Assembly: GCA_006538405.1 (NCBI GenBank)
Contig: BJKQ01000012.1
Span: 469,001-533,000 of the forward strand
DNA: 64,000 bases
Reading direction: 5' to 3'
Source: Hansfordia pulvinata
Lineage: Eukaryota > Ascomycota > Sordariomycetes > Xylariales
The position numbers and the translations under genes were made by a program. Positions 13,317 to 25,300 of the stretch are shown in pieces. Below the pieces are notes generated by a model. The model searched no databases. It saw nothing but the letters and a program-made list of their open reading frames with translations, and was not told the DNA's origin. How positions within the stretch are numbered: the first letter of the stretch is position 1; each line of letters starts with the position of its first letter.

Positions 13317-14823
13317 ATGCGCCGCCTTCATCTCAGCACTCTCGCCCTGGTCCGGCTATGCCAGGCGCTCCAGCCCGGCTTCAGCATCCACCACGACCTG
13401 CTGGCCTATCCGCAGTTCGAGATTGTCTACTCCGAGTCCTTCATATCCGAGCCCGAGGCCCAGGCGCTCCTCGACCAGGCCGATGCCCAGGACCAGGCGG
13501 ATCATGCTGCCCACGACACGACCGACCTGGCCCCCGGCGCAGCAGTCCGCTCTGCCTCTGCCGGCGCAGATCCCCACTCCGACGCGAACGAGGGCTCGTC
13601 AAAGCCCGCCGAGACGTACGAGTTGATGAATACGCCCGATCACCAGTACCTTTGCGCCATCCCCATTATCGAGCCTCCGCCCGTCCTCAATCAGACCGCC
13701 ACCGAGCTTGCAAAGGCCGAAGAAGCACGCGAACTAGCCAGAGCCTCCGCTAATGGATGGTCACTTGTCAACGGCCTCGATGGCACCTGCCTCTACTACA
13801 TGTCTGGGTGGTGGAGCTACAGCTTCTGCTACGGCCAAGATATCGTCCAGTTCCACGCTCTGCCAGGCAGCGTCAAGTCTGGCCCGCCCGTTCGCGACCC
13901 GTCAACAATGGACTACGTTCTCGGCCGTGTCGGCCCGGCCAAGCCGGCGTCGCGGTCGAATCAGCGCCACAACCACGCCGAAGATGCCCAGAACCAAGAC
14001 TACAGCCCTGCCCCGCCCAACACGGAGCTGCAGGTCAAAGGCGACCAACGCTACCTGGTGCAGAGGATGGAGGGCGGAACTTTATGTGACTTGACTGGTC
14101 GCGAGCGTACCATCGAGGTCCAGTACCACTGCAGCCCCGGAGCCACCCAAGATCGCATTGGCTGGATCAAGGAGGTGACGACTTGTTCCTACCTCATGGT
14201 GGTTCATACTCCGCGGTTATGCCACGATGTCGCATTCCAACCGCCCAAGGAGACCCGGGCCAACATCATCAGCTGCCGCGCCATCGTCCCGAGGCTGAGC
14301 AGGTCGAGTGGCATGCCCGCCAGACTCTACAAGCGCAAGCCGCTATGGTCGACGAGGCCGAGGCCACTGCCGACGACCTCCCGGTCATTGGCGGTGTCGT
14401 CGTCGGCGGCAGGCAGATGTTGGATAAGGACGACGGATCTGAGCCACACAAGATGCAGCCCCCTCGTGCGTTCCGCGCTGCCAACACCATCACCAACGGC
14501 GCCGCAGCCGCGGCTGTCGAGGTTCTCGCTCAGAGCAAAGGCAAGGATGGTGGCGGCAAAGTTGACACCATCTCCAATGAGGACCTTGAGAAATTCGGGA
14601 TCAGCCAAGACGTCATCGAAGAGCTGCAGCAGGAGCTCAGGAAGCTGGCCGGCGAAAAGGGCTGGAAACTCGAAGTGGTGGATGAGCGGGGAATGACGGC
14701 AACGACCAGCGGGAGTTCCGTGGCGTTGTCGAAGGGGACGAAGAGGGCAAGGGGGACGACAAGGAACGGGACTCCAAGGACGGCGAGGGCAGCGAGGAGC
14801 AATTCTTCAAAGACGAATTGTAG
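13317..14823 (+). CDS. OS-9/Yos9-type ER lectin with KDEL, two apparent frameshifts (about 502 aa)
   Basis: In known homologues this protein recognises trimmed N-glycans on misfolded glycoproteins in the ER lumen and hands them to the Hrd1 degradation complex. ATG 13317 is in CACCATGC. An N-terminal hydrophobic signal is followed by the family hallmark [16 protein letters not shown]. The mannose-6-phosphate receptor homology domain shows [33 protein letters not shown] and paired Cys residues up to about 14275. The frame then shifts: codons for IVP end at 14291 and the homologous continuation [13 protein letters not shown] begins by reusing base 14291. A second -1 shift falls in the GGGG at 14688-14691. 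Only the third frame ends in KDEL-stop (14809-14823). Restoring one base at each site gives 1509 nt, an exact multiple of three. I take both as assembly deletions. Family assignment is firm; whether the gene is truly broken is open. Confidence 0.9.
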
Positions 14824-16618
14824 TAGGGCACTCTGAGATTGTCTTTGGTTTCTCCTATAACAACAACGCGGCCCATGTGATTGATGGTTTTCAATAGCTT
14901 CATGCGACAATTGACTCGAAATGACCCGGCTCTTTGCATCGCCCACTACGAAAGCCAGTGATCGGACTGCCTTCCTTCCTGCCGTGTGCGTCTCGCCCGT
15001 GCAACACGTGCTCGGCCCGCCGGAACCAGGCCCGCCTTCTGGGTACGAGTAGATGCGCCTTGTTGAGATCTGCAGTCTTTCGGATTCACGCACCCATCTG
15101 ACCTGTCTGTTTCGCCCGAGGCTTCGTTAGATCTGAATCCGTGTCTGCGAGCTCCCAAATTGGCTCCCTGGAAAGGGCAGGAATCGCCGCCATGCATCTA
15201 GAACAAGAACTCGAACCCTGATCGGCCCCCTGACGTGGAAACTGGAAATGGCAGGTTCGTTGTAGCAGATGTCCAGCATTTGTCTCGATAGTAGCCACTT
15301 TGTGAATTTTCACACTTATAAACACAACTCGCACTGCCTATCGCGAGGCGAGGCGTTGAAGAAGCTGGACAGAGGTATTTCCCAACTTTGAAGCCTCTTT
15401 GTCTTCAAGGAGGTAGTAATCATATATGTATACCTGTAAATCTCCGTTTGATGTGATGGTGATCCAAATGCAGTCTCCCACCATTGACCCAATACACCCG
15501 TACAGACCTTGTGGCCAGAGCCAGCTCTCGCGGGCTGTTATATGCCTGCTGAGATACTGGGCAATCCGCCGGCATGCAGCCTGAGACAGACGGCACTGAT
15601 CCAGAATGCGGCCGCTCATCTGACACCCCAGGTGGTCCAAGGGGGCGACGGCAACGAGACGGCGAGTACGACTTGGCGAAGGTCGGGGTGAGATTTCCCG
15701 CGGCATTCTCCTCCATCGCACACTGGCAGAGGAGGCGGGCGAGCTATCCTCTCCAGGGCCGCCGACTCGATGCGGTCCGATATGGGAATCGAACTGAGCG
15801 GACTAGCAGCCCCCCTTCCGAGGTCACCTGATTGAACCCCAATGCCAGTCTACTCCTGATAGTCTCCCTGTGATGCCGCCGTTCGAGGCCGCTCTCTCCT
15901 GCGTTCCCCACCCGGGTGGTCCTTTCGACGACCGAACCCTTAGCGGAAAGGTGGTCTCGGTTTCTTTGGGGAGGGGTGAGACTTGTGAGGAGTCCTATAC
16001 TCATCGAGGCCATGGTTTAGGTACGCGCAACGTGTCCGCTATACAGGCGTGATCATATGCTCAGGCCATGCAAGCTGCCAACCTCGCCGAGTGAGAGGAT
16101 CGGACAAACAGGCTCTTTGTTTTCCATTCTCCTGCGCCCGGCTTGCTGAACGCCAAGGCGCTTGGGATACAGCTGGGCACCGTCCTACGAGTACATAGCC
16201 CCCCGCCGCCCGCGTCCCCTAAGCAAGCCGATGTAAAGCGGCCTCTCGAAACCCGTTACGCGGGGAGGCAGCCGGCCAGCCAGCCAGCCAGCCAGCGCGG
16301 CAACGCCATGTATGCAAGTGCGCAATTGTGGCAAGGGGGCCCAGACGGAGAGGAGGTGGGACGAGGAGCAGGAGATCGGCCGTCGTCAGCACAACACCTG
16401 CAGGGCGCAAAAGAGCACAGGTGGGCCCTCTCCTCCTCCCCTCCTCTCTCCTCCCCGCCCCCCCCTGTCCCTTCCACAATACCCATGGCGGCTCGGAATT
16501 CCGGCGCAGCCGGGCGGCACTAGCCATGTACGTAAGTCTTGTGCGCAAGCGTGAGGAGCCTATGCATCGAGAGACCGGGCATAAACACGCTTACGAGTAG
16601 ACATGGGGGTGCGAGTGT

Positions 16619-16676
<58 letters not shown>

Positions 16677-19600
16677 AGGGCAGAACGACGAAGACGGCAA
16701 GAAAAACGAGGCGAAATGGAAATAAGAAAAAGGAACGAGAAGGACCTGGGCCAAGGTGCCTCGACTTTATGCAAACACGGTTTACCCAAAGCAGAGCGAG
16801 GTGGGCGCAGATCAGGCCGCTAGAGCAGCCATGTTCGGCAGATCCATGAGAACATCCAGTGGCATCCGGCCATTGACGCCGCGGTCTCACATGTCGAAAG
16901 TTCGTACCTACGAGTAGGCATAGGCGGCGATGCGGCACGAGTGCTGGGTCAGCATCTTTTCCTGGGGCAGGGGACCCTCGAAAGGTCAGCTGGCCGGGCT
17001 TTTCCTAGAGAGAGAGAGAGCCAAGCTGGGTGTGCGCGCGTGTGGCAACCGTCTGTCTGTGTTTCTCTCTGTCTGCTGCGTGTCTGTCCTGCATGTCTCG
17101 CCTGATCTGATCGCATCTGAACTGGTCTTCGGTCTTCGTCCCCTCTCAGCATCCAGTGTCTCTGAGCAGTTGCACTTGACTCTCCGCACCCTGTCTCGCG
17201 GCAGTCATTTCGCGGGGCCCCGTCTGGACGAGGGTTCGTGCTGCGAGTACTCGTACGGCTCGGGGACGGGTCAAAGGGTATACCGGCGAGCGAAGCACCC
17301 GGTCCTGGATGGCGAAAATATATTTCACTGCGACCTCGTCATGGTGTCCCGGTCCCGGTATTGCCAGGGAAGGTCAAGTTGCAACGGGAACCTAAGCCTC
17401 AAACGAGCAGACCAACAAGCCGGGCGCAGAAAGGCCACTGATGTTACCGGAGCCTCACATGCAACCCGATCCAAGCCGCGAGAACCCACAGCAGCGGGCG
17501 ATTTGTCCCGTCTACGTCTCCGCCAAGCGGTTCGGTGTGGCACGGGCTGCCTGCCAGCTCACTTTCCCACTGCTGCGACTATCAGATCCGAATCACGATC
17601 AGGGTCACGGTCAAGGCCAAGATCGCATCGCTGGATGGGGGATCATGTCATGACGACGACCCTGCGAGCGCCCCCTTCTTTGAACGCCAAATATCGCCAG
17701 CAACACAGCAGCGCTGCGGACCTTGACACGGCCAGCAAACCGACGGATAGAAAAGCCCCCGGCCGTCCAGGCAGAGCGCTCACATGAGATCTGGGCGCCC
17801 ACTATTCCCGGTCTGCCTCCCATCTGCCCAGGCCGCCGCTTCGAGGCAACGAAAAACCGGGGCTTGCCTGCCGACTACATCGACAACCACCTGACGCCGC
17901 ACCACACCTCAACATAAGGCGCATCCAAGAGCATATTCCGTCCGCACCAGATCGGGCTTCGTCTCGCGGCGCTTCGCCCCGAGCAACCTGGCCATCCGGA
18001 CGGACTTGGTGAACCGCCCAGACCAGCGTCAGGTTCGCATCGACGAGGAGTGGAGAGGCGTGTAGCGTGGGCTCGTTGCAGTTGTGCGAGAAGTACGAGT
18101 AGCTGCTGCTACGGAGAACGGGTACCGGACGATCCGCGACCCTGGCCGGAGCCGAGCCGGCGCCAGTCCGCTGTGGGAATGGTATAACTGACGTATAACA
18201 TTTGACATCTTACCAGCATACTCTTACGGCAACCACATACTGGGTCTGCTGGACCTCCCCTGCCCTACCCTGCTTTGTAACCATCTGTTATTAACTGCAT
18301 GTGGGCGGGCTGCTATTATTGTTCCTTTTCGCCCAAGCCAAGCGCCATTTGCCGTAACCGTTACTGGACCGTTACAGGTGCAGTTGGGTCGCAGCCGGAG
18401 GTGCAGTCGCGGGAAGGTGCCCTGGTAAGCCGGAGGTACGTCTGGTACGTACGTGTACCCCGTACCTACCTACCTTACCTTCCTGTCCTTGCTTGCCCTT
18501 GCCTTGCGGGCCTGCCTACCCCAGCCTGAGGCAACAGCAACCCGGCAGTTTTTTTTTTTTCTGGCCCTTCCATGGACGACGATTCATCCGAGACGACACG
18601 ATAGGTCGACAGCCTTCTCTGGGTCCCGTGGTCCCCTGCTCCGTTTCGACTACTCGTGCGCGTGCGAGAGGGCAGGGTTTGAGGGCTTGTTACCTAAGTC
18701 ATCGCCGCCGCCGCCGCCGCCGCAGCCCCGCCCGCGCCTTTGCCAGCAACCACAGCGGGACTGGACTCGTCAGGCGAGGAAGGCAATCACGCCCGACGCC
18801 CAATGCAGGCAGCTGGAGGCAAGCAAGTAAGCATCCCGGGAAGGCGCGAACGAGTCCGGATACGGCTGGCTGCCGCGGACGCAGCTTGCTTCCCCGCACA
18901 CCAGCCCAGGGGCCTACGTTTCCATTCACGGCCGGAGCAGCAGCAGCAGTAGCGGTTCGACCCTGGGTGGTGCCAGACTCTGAAGCCCACCGCACCGCAC
19001 CGCACCGCACCGTCCGATCTTCCGATCTCCCAAATCCCGTCCCACCTCACCCGCCGTCCCGCCGCCGCCGTCGCCGCTACCAGCCAGCTACTCGTACGCC
19101 AGCCAGCCTCACCCACCGTGCGCATCCGCGCTGTTCGTTGGCGACGCTTCCCTCGATCGGCTTGTACTTGGCGCCCCCCTCGCGGCCTGGCGACGTTCAT
19201 TGTCCATTTCGGTCCAGTCCAGACATTCTCTTCCACCAGGCTCGCGTCGACCACGACTGGGCCTTCTCCTTGGGCCGCTTCGACTCGCCCAACATCACAC
19301 CACCACTACCGGGCCTCACCTCACCTCGCCTCGCTACGTCTCGCCTTGCCTGGCTCTGTCTCGTCCTGCTTCACCTCTGCCCAGCCAGCCAGTCATCTAA
19401 CAACTCACATCGTCAAACCCCCTCGCCCCGCATCGCGCTGCCCCGCGATCTCCCGGCCGGCCGTGCCCCCGGCCATCCGTCCCGTCTCGCTCCTCCCGTC
19501 TCGCTGGGTCAGGCTAGCTGCCGCCACCAAACCCAGCTGGCGCCCGCTCTCGAGGAGGTTGCCTCGCCTGTCTCTCGTCGTGGCTCGAGGGGACGGCTCT

Positions 19601-20097
19601 TTCTCTCTATCCCGTCCCGGCTGCGACTCTTTGAGCTATTTATCCTGCCCGACCTGGGCTGCGAGCTCATCGCCTGCGCTTCCTTGACCCAGTCGCATTC
19701 CTTCCTGGCCGGTCCTCGCTGAAATCCTCGCCGCCTCGTGACTGACGATTGACTGCCACCTGATTGACGATCCAGCCCCTTCTTGGCTACCCACCCCGTT
19801 GGGACGCGGGGACACGATTACTGAGAGGGCGTTTGCCGGGCCCAGGACTGTCGCTCCAGGTCCCGCAACCTCAGCAGAGAGAAGGAGGGGTGCAGAGGCT
19901 GAGCAGCACAGGCAGGCACAACCCGTTGAGAGCCCACCCCTTCGCCGTCGTCGCCGCTCCACTCGCCTGGTTCGCTTGCGCGGCCGACTGGCCTACGAGG
20001 CTGGCCAACGCAGCGACAAGGCCTCAACCACGCCGGTCGCTCTGTTGGACGGGCAGCCACTCCATGTGTCTCTCGGCCAACAACGGCGGCTTTCGCC
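14824..20097. other. 5.3 kb intergenic region
   Basis: No gene is recognisable. A long open frame over 18493-19722 lacks any domain, is Pro/Ser/Arg-rich and is best explained by GC bias; this part probably contains the leader of the Zn2Cys6 gene. There is a GT run at 16613-16673 and short CCAG and CCG repeats (near 16270 and 18707). Seven octamers TACGAGTA/TACTCGTA lie at 15044, 16186, 16592, 16909, 17248, 18094 and 19089. Confidence 0.6.
16613..16673. repeat. (GT)n microsatellite
   Basis: A dinucleotide GT run of nearly 50 perfect bases with imperfect edges. Confidence 0.9.
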
Positions 20098-22385
20098 ATG
20101 CAGAACCAAGACGTTCACGAGCCACCTGCCTCATCGGCCTGGGCCACCACAAACGCCGCCGCCACGGCGCAACCGCCTGCGGTCTCAAGCCCACAAATAC
20201 ACGCTCACACACACGGCCACCTCGACTCCTCGCCCATTGTCAAAGTCGAGCCCACACCCGCTAACCCGACCGCCGCCCAGAAGCGCATCGTGTGCGACCA
20301 CTGCCGCAAGAGACGTAAGTGCCCTGTCCCCTGCCAGGTGCAATTTGTCGGCCACCATCCCTTATCCCTGCGACTCTTCACCCCTTCACGCAGTGGTCAG
20401 CCTCCACGGCCAACTGTGGACCCCGTTGCGCGGTATACGTCGCGCGTCCCCTTCCACAAGTATCCCATCATGCCACCCCTCTTGATTACATATGTCAACG
20501 TTACTTCTTTGCTCCCCGCCCGGCTTGACGTGGTCGCTTGCTGACTGTGACAGGTATCCGCTGTGATGGAAAATTCCCATGCGAGCAATGCAGCAATGCG
20601 TCTCTTCCATGTCTCAGGGACCACGTTCCCAAGAAGCGTGGCCCCAAGCGCGGGCAGGGCCGCGTTATCAACGAGCTGCGCTCCAGCCAGACGTATCCAA
20701 AGTGCGAGAATTCACCTGACGACGACAATGACCTCGCCATGCAGTTCACCCCCAGCTCGGCCTCCACGGCTTCCACGCCCACATCGCCGCATGGGTACGC
20801 GCCACCTTCACGGATGAATACTGCTAGCCAGCCAGCGGCTGCGAGCAATCCTGCGCCTGCCGAGATACAGTCGCCCTTCTCGTCGGCGACGCTGAGGCCA
20901 AATGGTCGTACCTACTTTGACCTCATTCCTACCTGTGTTGAACTCTACTACGAACACATGTATCCCATCATGCCCCTAGTGTATATGCCCGATGTGCGAG
21001 CCATGGTCAGCACCCCGAACTGCCACCTGTCCATGGCCCCATCTGACAGGGGACTGATCTTTGCCATGTGTGCCGTGACGGCGTTCCACATGGTGACAAA
21101 GTCACTTTCACCTCCACTGACGACGTCTTCGACGCCTAGTCAGCACCTACAGAGCTGGGACGCCATTGGCCGCTTCTTCCTTGACGAATGCGTGGCTTTG
21201 CGGCAGCCTTTGGGGTGCGGCAGCGCCTCTACTACTTCCGGCGCCTACGACTTCATCGAGGACACCTCGCTGTCGGCCGTGATATCGAGCTTCTGGATGA
21301 GCACGAGCTTCTTCGAAATCAACGAGAACACAAAGAGCTGGCACTATCTGCGCGAAGCTCTCGGACGAGCCCTTGATGCTGGACTCCAGCACGACACCAC
21401 ATATGACAACGAATCGATGACACCGGAGGAGTCCCTTTGCCGCCTGCGGGTCTTCTGGATATTATATGTGACTGAACGCAGTTTTGCCATCCTGCGCAAC
21501 AAGCCTCTATCCTTGCGCAAAACACCCCGGCAGCCCTACAGACGACACCATTATGAGGATATCAAGATCGCTGGTGGGTTTCTCGGGCTCGTTCGCAGCT
21601 ACCTTCCTCTCGATGAAGGCTTTGTCAATGCGTGGAATGATGGCGGCGATCCACATATGACCGCCGCGGCCTACGCAAAGCTGCAGCGAGAACTGGCACA
21701 ACCCCTCGACTTTTTGAATCCGCATAGAAACATGGCTGCGTCCAATTTCTCGTCGGGATGCTCAGGGCACCAGACGTTAGCTAGTGGACACGACCCCGAG
21801 CTCGAGACGGCCATACTGGAGCCCACGGCAATCCAGAAAGCGGACTTGCTCATGACACAACAGTGGTTGCGACTCACTGTGTGGCACCAGTCCTTCAAGC
21901 AGGGGCTGCTGTCAAGAGGTGCCAAGGAAGAGAGCATGACGCACGAGTTTCCACTGATCATAGCAAGGGACACGGCGGCCATCCTGCACACCTTGCCGAG
22001 TCGCGCCGTCGAAGTACATGGAATGGGAATGATGGAGAAAATCTTCAGGGTGGGCGAATGGTGGCACAGCGTGCTGAATGCACACCAGCTCTCTCCCACT
22101 GGGCCGTCCTTTCAGCAGTGGCCGCCGTTTTCTGAAACGGATATGAGCGACGCCTATCCGAGCGCACCTCTCGGCCTGTTGGGTCCCACGAGTGGTCGCG
22201 GGGCGTTCAATATCGACCCTCTGGAGTTTTTCATCAAGGTACTCAGCGCCACGCCCAATAGCCGCGCCAAATATGCCAATAACCTCCTTCGGTATGCCAC
22301 CGAGTCGGGCACTGTCCAGTGCACAGCGCTGAGCCCGCGCTCTCGAGTTCGTCCTCTGGCTCCTCTTCCACCGAGGGCGAGCTGA
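20098..22385 (+). CDS. Zn2Cys6 fungal-specific transcription factor (about 682 aa, two exons)
   Basis: A probable nuclear regulator binding CGG-type sites. Exon 1 is 20098-20314; a 239-bp intron (20315-20553, GTAAGT...GACAG) splits the zinc cluster at Arg73; exon 2 is 20554-22385. The binuclear cluster is complete: Cys66, 69, 76, 82, 85 and 92 in C-x2-C-x6-C-x5-C-x2-C-x6-C. It is followed by PKKRGPKRG, a linker seen in MAL-activator-like regulators. The middle domain matches fungal-specific TF domains (YFDLIPTCVELYYEHMYPIM, about 20930). The C-terminus is uncertain. In the current frame the protein ends at 22385, but other frames from about 22319 stay open with Ser- and Glu-rich text, including EKWTMIPRPEM near 22430, so another homopolymer deletion may have truncated it. 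Target pathway unknown; similarity to sugar regulators of the MAL/COL-26 type is only suggestive. Confidence 0.88.
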
Positions 22386-25300
22386 CAGTGGTCGCCGCGG
22401 GCACCCCCGTTGGGGGAGGAGCCGTCGTCGGAGAAGTGGACGATGATCCCGAGGCCAGAGATGGCCAGCAACGAGACCCGAGGACTGGGCTTGTCCCTTA
22501 CGCCGCCGCCGGGAATACATACTGGGGTTAGGATTCCGTTCTCGCTCGCCCATCGCAGTCCAAGCGTGGGCTCAAGTTCTTTGGCCGAGAGGGAGACTGT
22601 CGACAGGCGCGGCGAGAAAAGTCAATTGCCGAAAAACGGTGTTCTGTGACCAAGCAGCCGGCAGGAAGTTGCCGATTTCCTCTAGATCTATGCGTCGGTG
22701 TGCTTTGGCACGGGCATAGGCCTTCTTCACGTTAAGCATGATCGATTCATGCGGAGGAAGGCAAAGATACTGTAAGCCAAATGTCATGATTTTGTAGGTT
22801 TGGCTAGCAGCGGGCAGGGGGTAATGATGGCGCAGGCGGTGGCACGCAGGGTCCTTTGCTTTCAGGCTAGATACCCAGTGGAGGAAGGGAGGCCGGTGCA
22901 TCTTTTCGTCGATAGGAGCTCACCCCTTCTTACACGGCGACGGCGTTAACAAGACTGATGTGCCTCATGGCAAGCGATATAGCGTTTATATTCATAATGT
23001 CCGGAACGGCCAGCTTGGATAGCAGTATATACATCGACGTGTTATTTTATTCCATATCGGTTGCAGCCTGCCAACGAACCCCGAGCATGTTTATGTGATG
23101 CATTCTGTGGTAGCGAGCAGCTGTCTCGAGCCATACATAGACCTGACCTTACATTTCGGTGACGATACGTGCATGATTCGTGTGTACTCGTAGAGCCCGA
23201 TAGATGATGCATCGTGTTCTCACTACTCCCCGGCGCCACGCGCCGCGCCGAGCCGCGCCGCAACCGTAACATTAACGGCTCTCCTTCCCATGGGAAGGGT
23301 CGGGTCGCACCGTTGCGCCGGCGGGGGAGCGGCCCTCCCGCTGGAAAAGTTTTTCATATAGCTTTTTTTTGTCTGAAAGCCAACGTGGCCCCCCTTACTT
23401 GCGAAACAGGGGGCATCCCGGCTCGGGTTCTTTTTTGAAAGATGGGCGGGGCCATGACTGAGGCGGGAAACGGCGCGCCGCGCGAGTGGCGAAGATGGAG
23501 GGGGGGGGGACTTGGGCTTGTTGGGTTTGGCGGGAAAAGACGATTTCCTTGGAACCCTCGGTGTTGTGCCGTGACCAAAACTTTTTCCGGGGTTCTTCTT
23601 TGAACCGAGCCGGGTGTCGTCGGCTCTACTAGTTGGTCGCTTCAGCGTTACGGGAGGTATCCAAGGGAATGGGAGCGACGAGAGTCTCACAACCAGCAGC
23701 AGAATTGGACGCTCCGCCCGCAGGACAGAGGCAATGTCGACAGCGGGCGGAGGGACGGGGAGTGATAAATAAACAGAAGACTACGAGTAGAGGGGCCATT
23801 ACTCGTACAAGGTTAAGGAAAAACCAAAGAGGGGATAGGCACGGGGCCGCCGCCCCTCCTCGTCGACGCGCATTAGCATGGCGCTTCTGCACCGGGCGGC
23901 GTGGTCGTGGTGCAGTCTGGCGCGAGGGCGCGAAGCAAATTGTAGTACGAGTAGCTCGATTCTTGGAAACGACTTCTACGAGTATTTGTGTGGGGAGCTG
24001 ATGTAAATTCATCACCTCCCAACTCATCATTGCAGCGGGGCAGAGGAGGGCTATTAGAGGAGGCCGTGCGCGTGGGTGGTGGGCCGATGGCCGAAACAGA
24101 CGGCGCGGGCGAGAAGAAGAAGCAATTCTGACATCTACACGCGCGCACTTTTTCGAGCAGCTTGGTGGTGGTGCGAAACGGTTGGCGCCCAGGCCGGGCC
24201 GGTTACTCGTGCGGCGGGCGGGCCCATGACGATCAGCGCGCAGCGGCGCGAATACGAGTACATACATGCTCATGGCCGGATCGTCAAGACACGGGGCGAG
24301 ACGAGCAAGACCGTCATGACCGAGCCGCCTGCCGATGCCGGCTGTCCACAAGGACGTACGATACCTACAATTACTCGGAGGTCGTTGCCGAGCGGTGGTG
24401 CTGTATCTAATAAGTCTGCTGGGGCTTGCGAAGAGAGAGAGATGCCTCGCAAAGCCTCATCTCTATCCTCGGCCTGTCTGGTTATACTCTATTAGGTACT
24501 CTCTGCCTTGGGGATGAGGCCGCGTTAGTTAGGCACAAGCCTTGAGATCGCCCGGCCGCTGCATCTCGGTGGGCACCATCGCGACGAGGACAAGGAATCC
24601 CCAGGGCGACGGCCCTGGCACCGCATGGCCCCGCGCACCTGTCCATCTACTACTTGTACGAGTGAGAGTACGCGTAGGTACCGTCACGCTCATGGCCCCC
24701 CACTGCTCCGACGACGTGGACTGGCTGCCCGGCCCCAAGTCGCGCTAGAAAAATCAATTTACGCGGTCCTCCCCTGTGGCCCCCCTCCCCGGTGTGCGCG
24801 GGTGTGGCGAGGGAGCCAGCCATGAGGTGCCGCGCGGGTCGACCAACTGCGGCGCGCGACCACCACTCGTATCAACACTTGGGCTACTGACGACTGTACG
24901 TACTCGCTCGTAGAACTGATGGCTGGCGTGTTAGGCACCGCGTCGTGGGGCTTGCATTAGGGGGTGGGGGTTTCGTCTCCATCCGTGTGGTCGTACGAGT
25001 ACTCGCACCATCGCCACTACTCGTGACCCCTCGAGCACATCACTCACCTCACTGCGAATCCAGGATGAGCAAGAACACCAAAGCAAGAGACAAGGTGTAT
25101 CCGGGAGGGCAATCCGCACAACCCCGCGAGTACGTATATCGACGCGTTCGCCGCTCATAAATGGGGGGGGGGGGGGGGGCTGGCAGCAGCATCGGCAGTG
25201 ACGTGACAGCATCCCCCATCACCAGCATCTCAGAAGCGCCGGGCGGCTTGACGCCCAATGATGTCGCCCGTCACGCCGTGCCGTAAAACAGCAGCACGGG

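Noticed and set aside
14688..14691. Reading the Yos9-like C-terminus as lacking an ER-retention signal
   Set aside because: The second frame gives an Arg/Thr-rich tail ending SRAL, but the third frame gives acidic text ending precisely in KDEL-stop, as expected for a lumenal ER lectin.
15740..15840. A tRNA-like TTCGATTCC element on the minus strand
   Set aside because: The bases around the loop cannot form a 5-bp T stem and no matching acceptor or anticodon arm is found.
18493..19722. A 409-codon plus-strand open frame upstream of the Zn2Cys6 gene
   Set aside because: Pro/Ser/Arg/Thr-rich, no domain, includes a poly-T tract read as Phe; better explained as a GC-rich promoter/leader.
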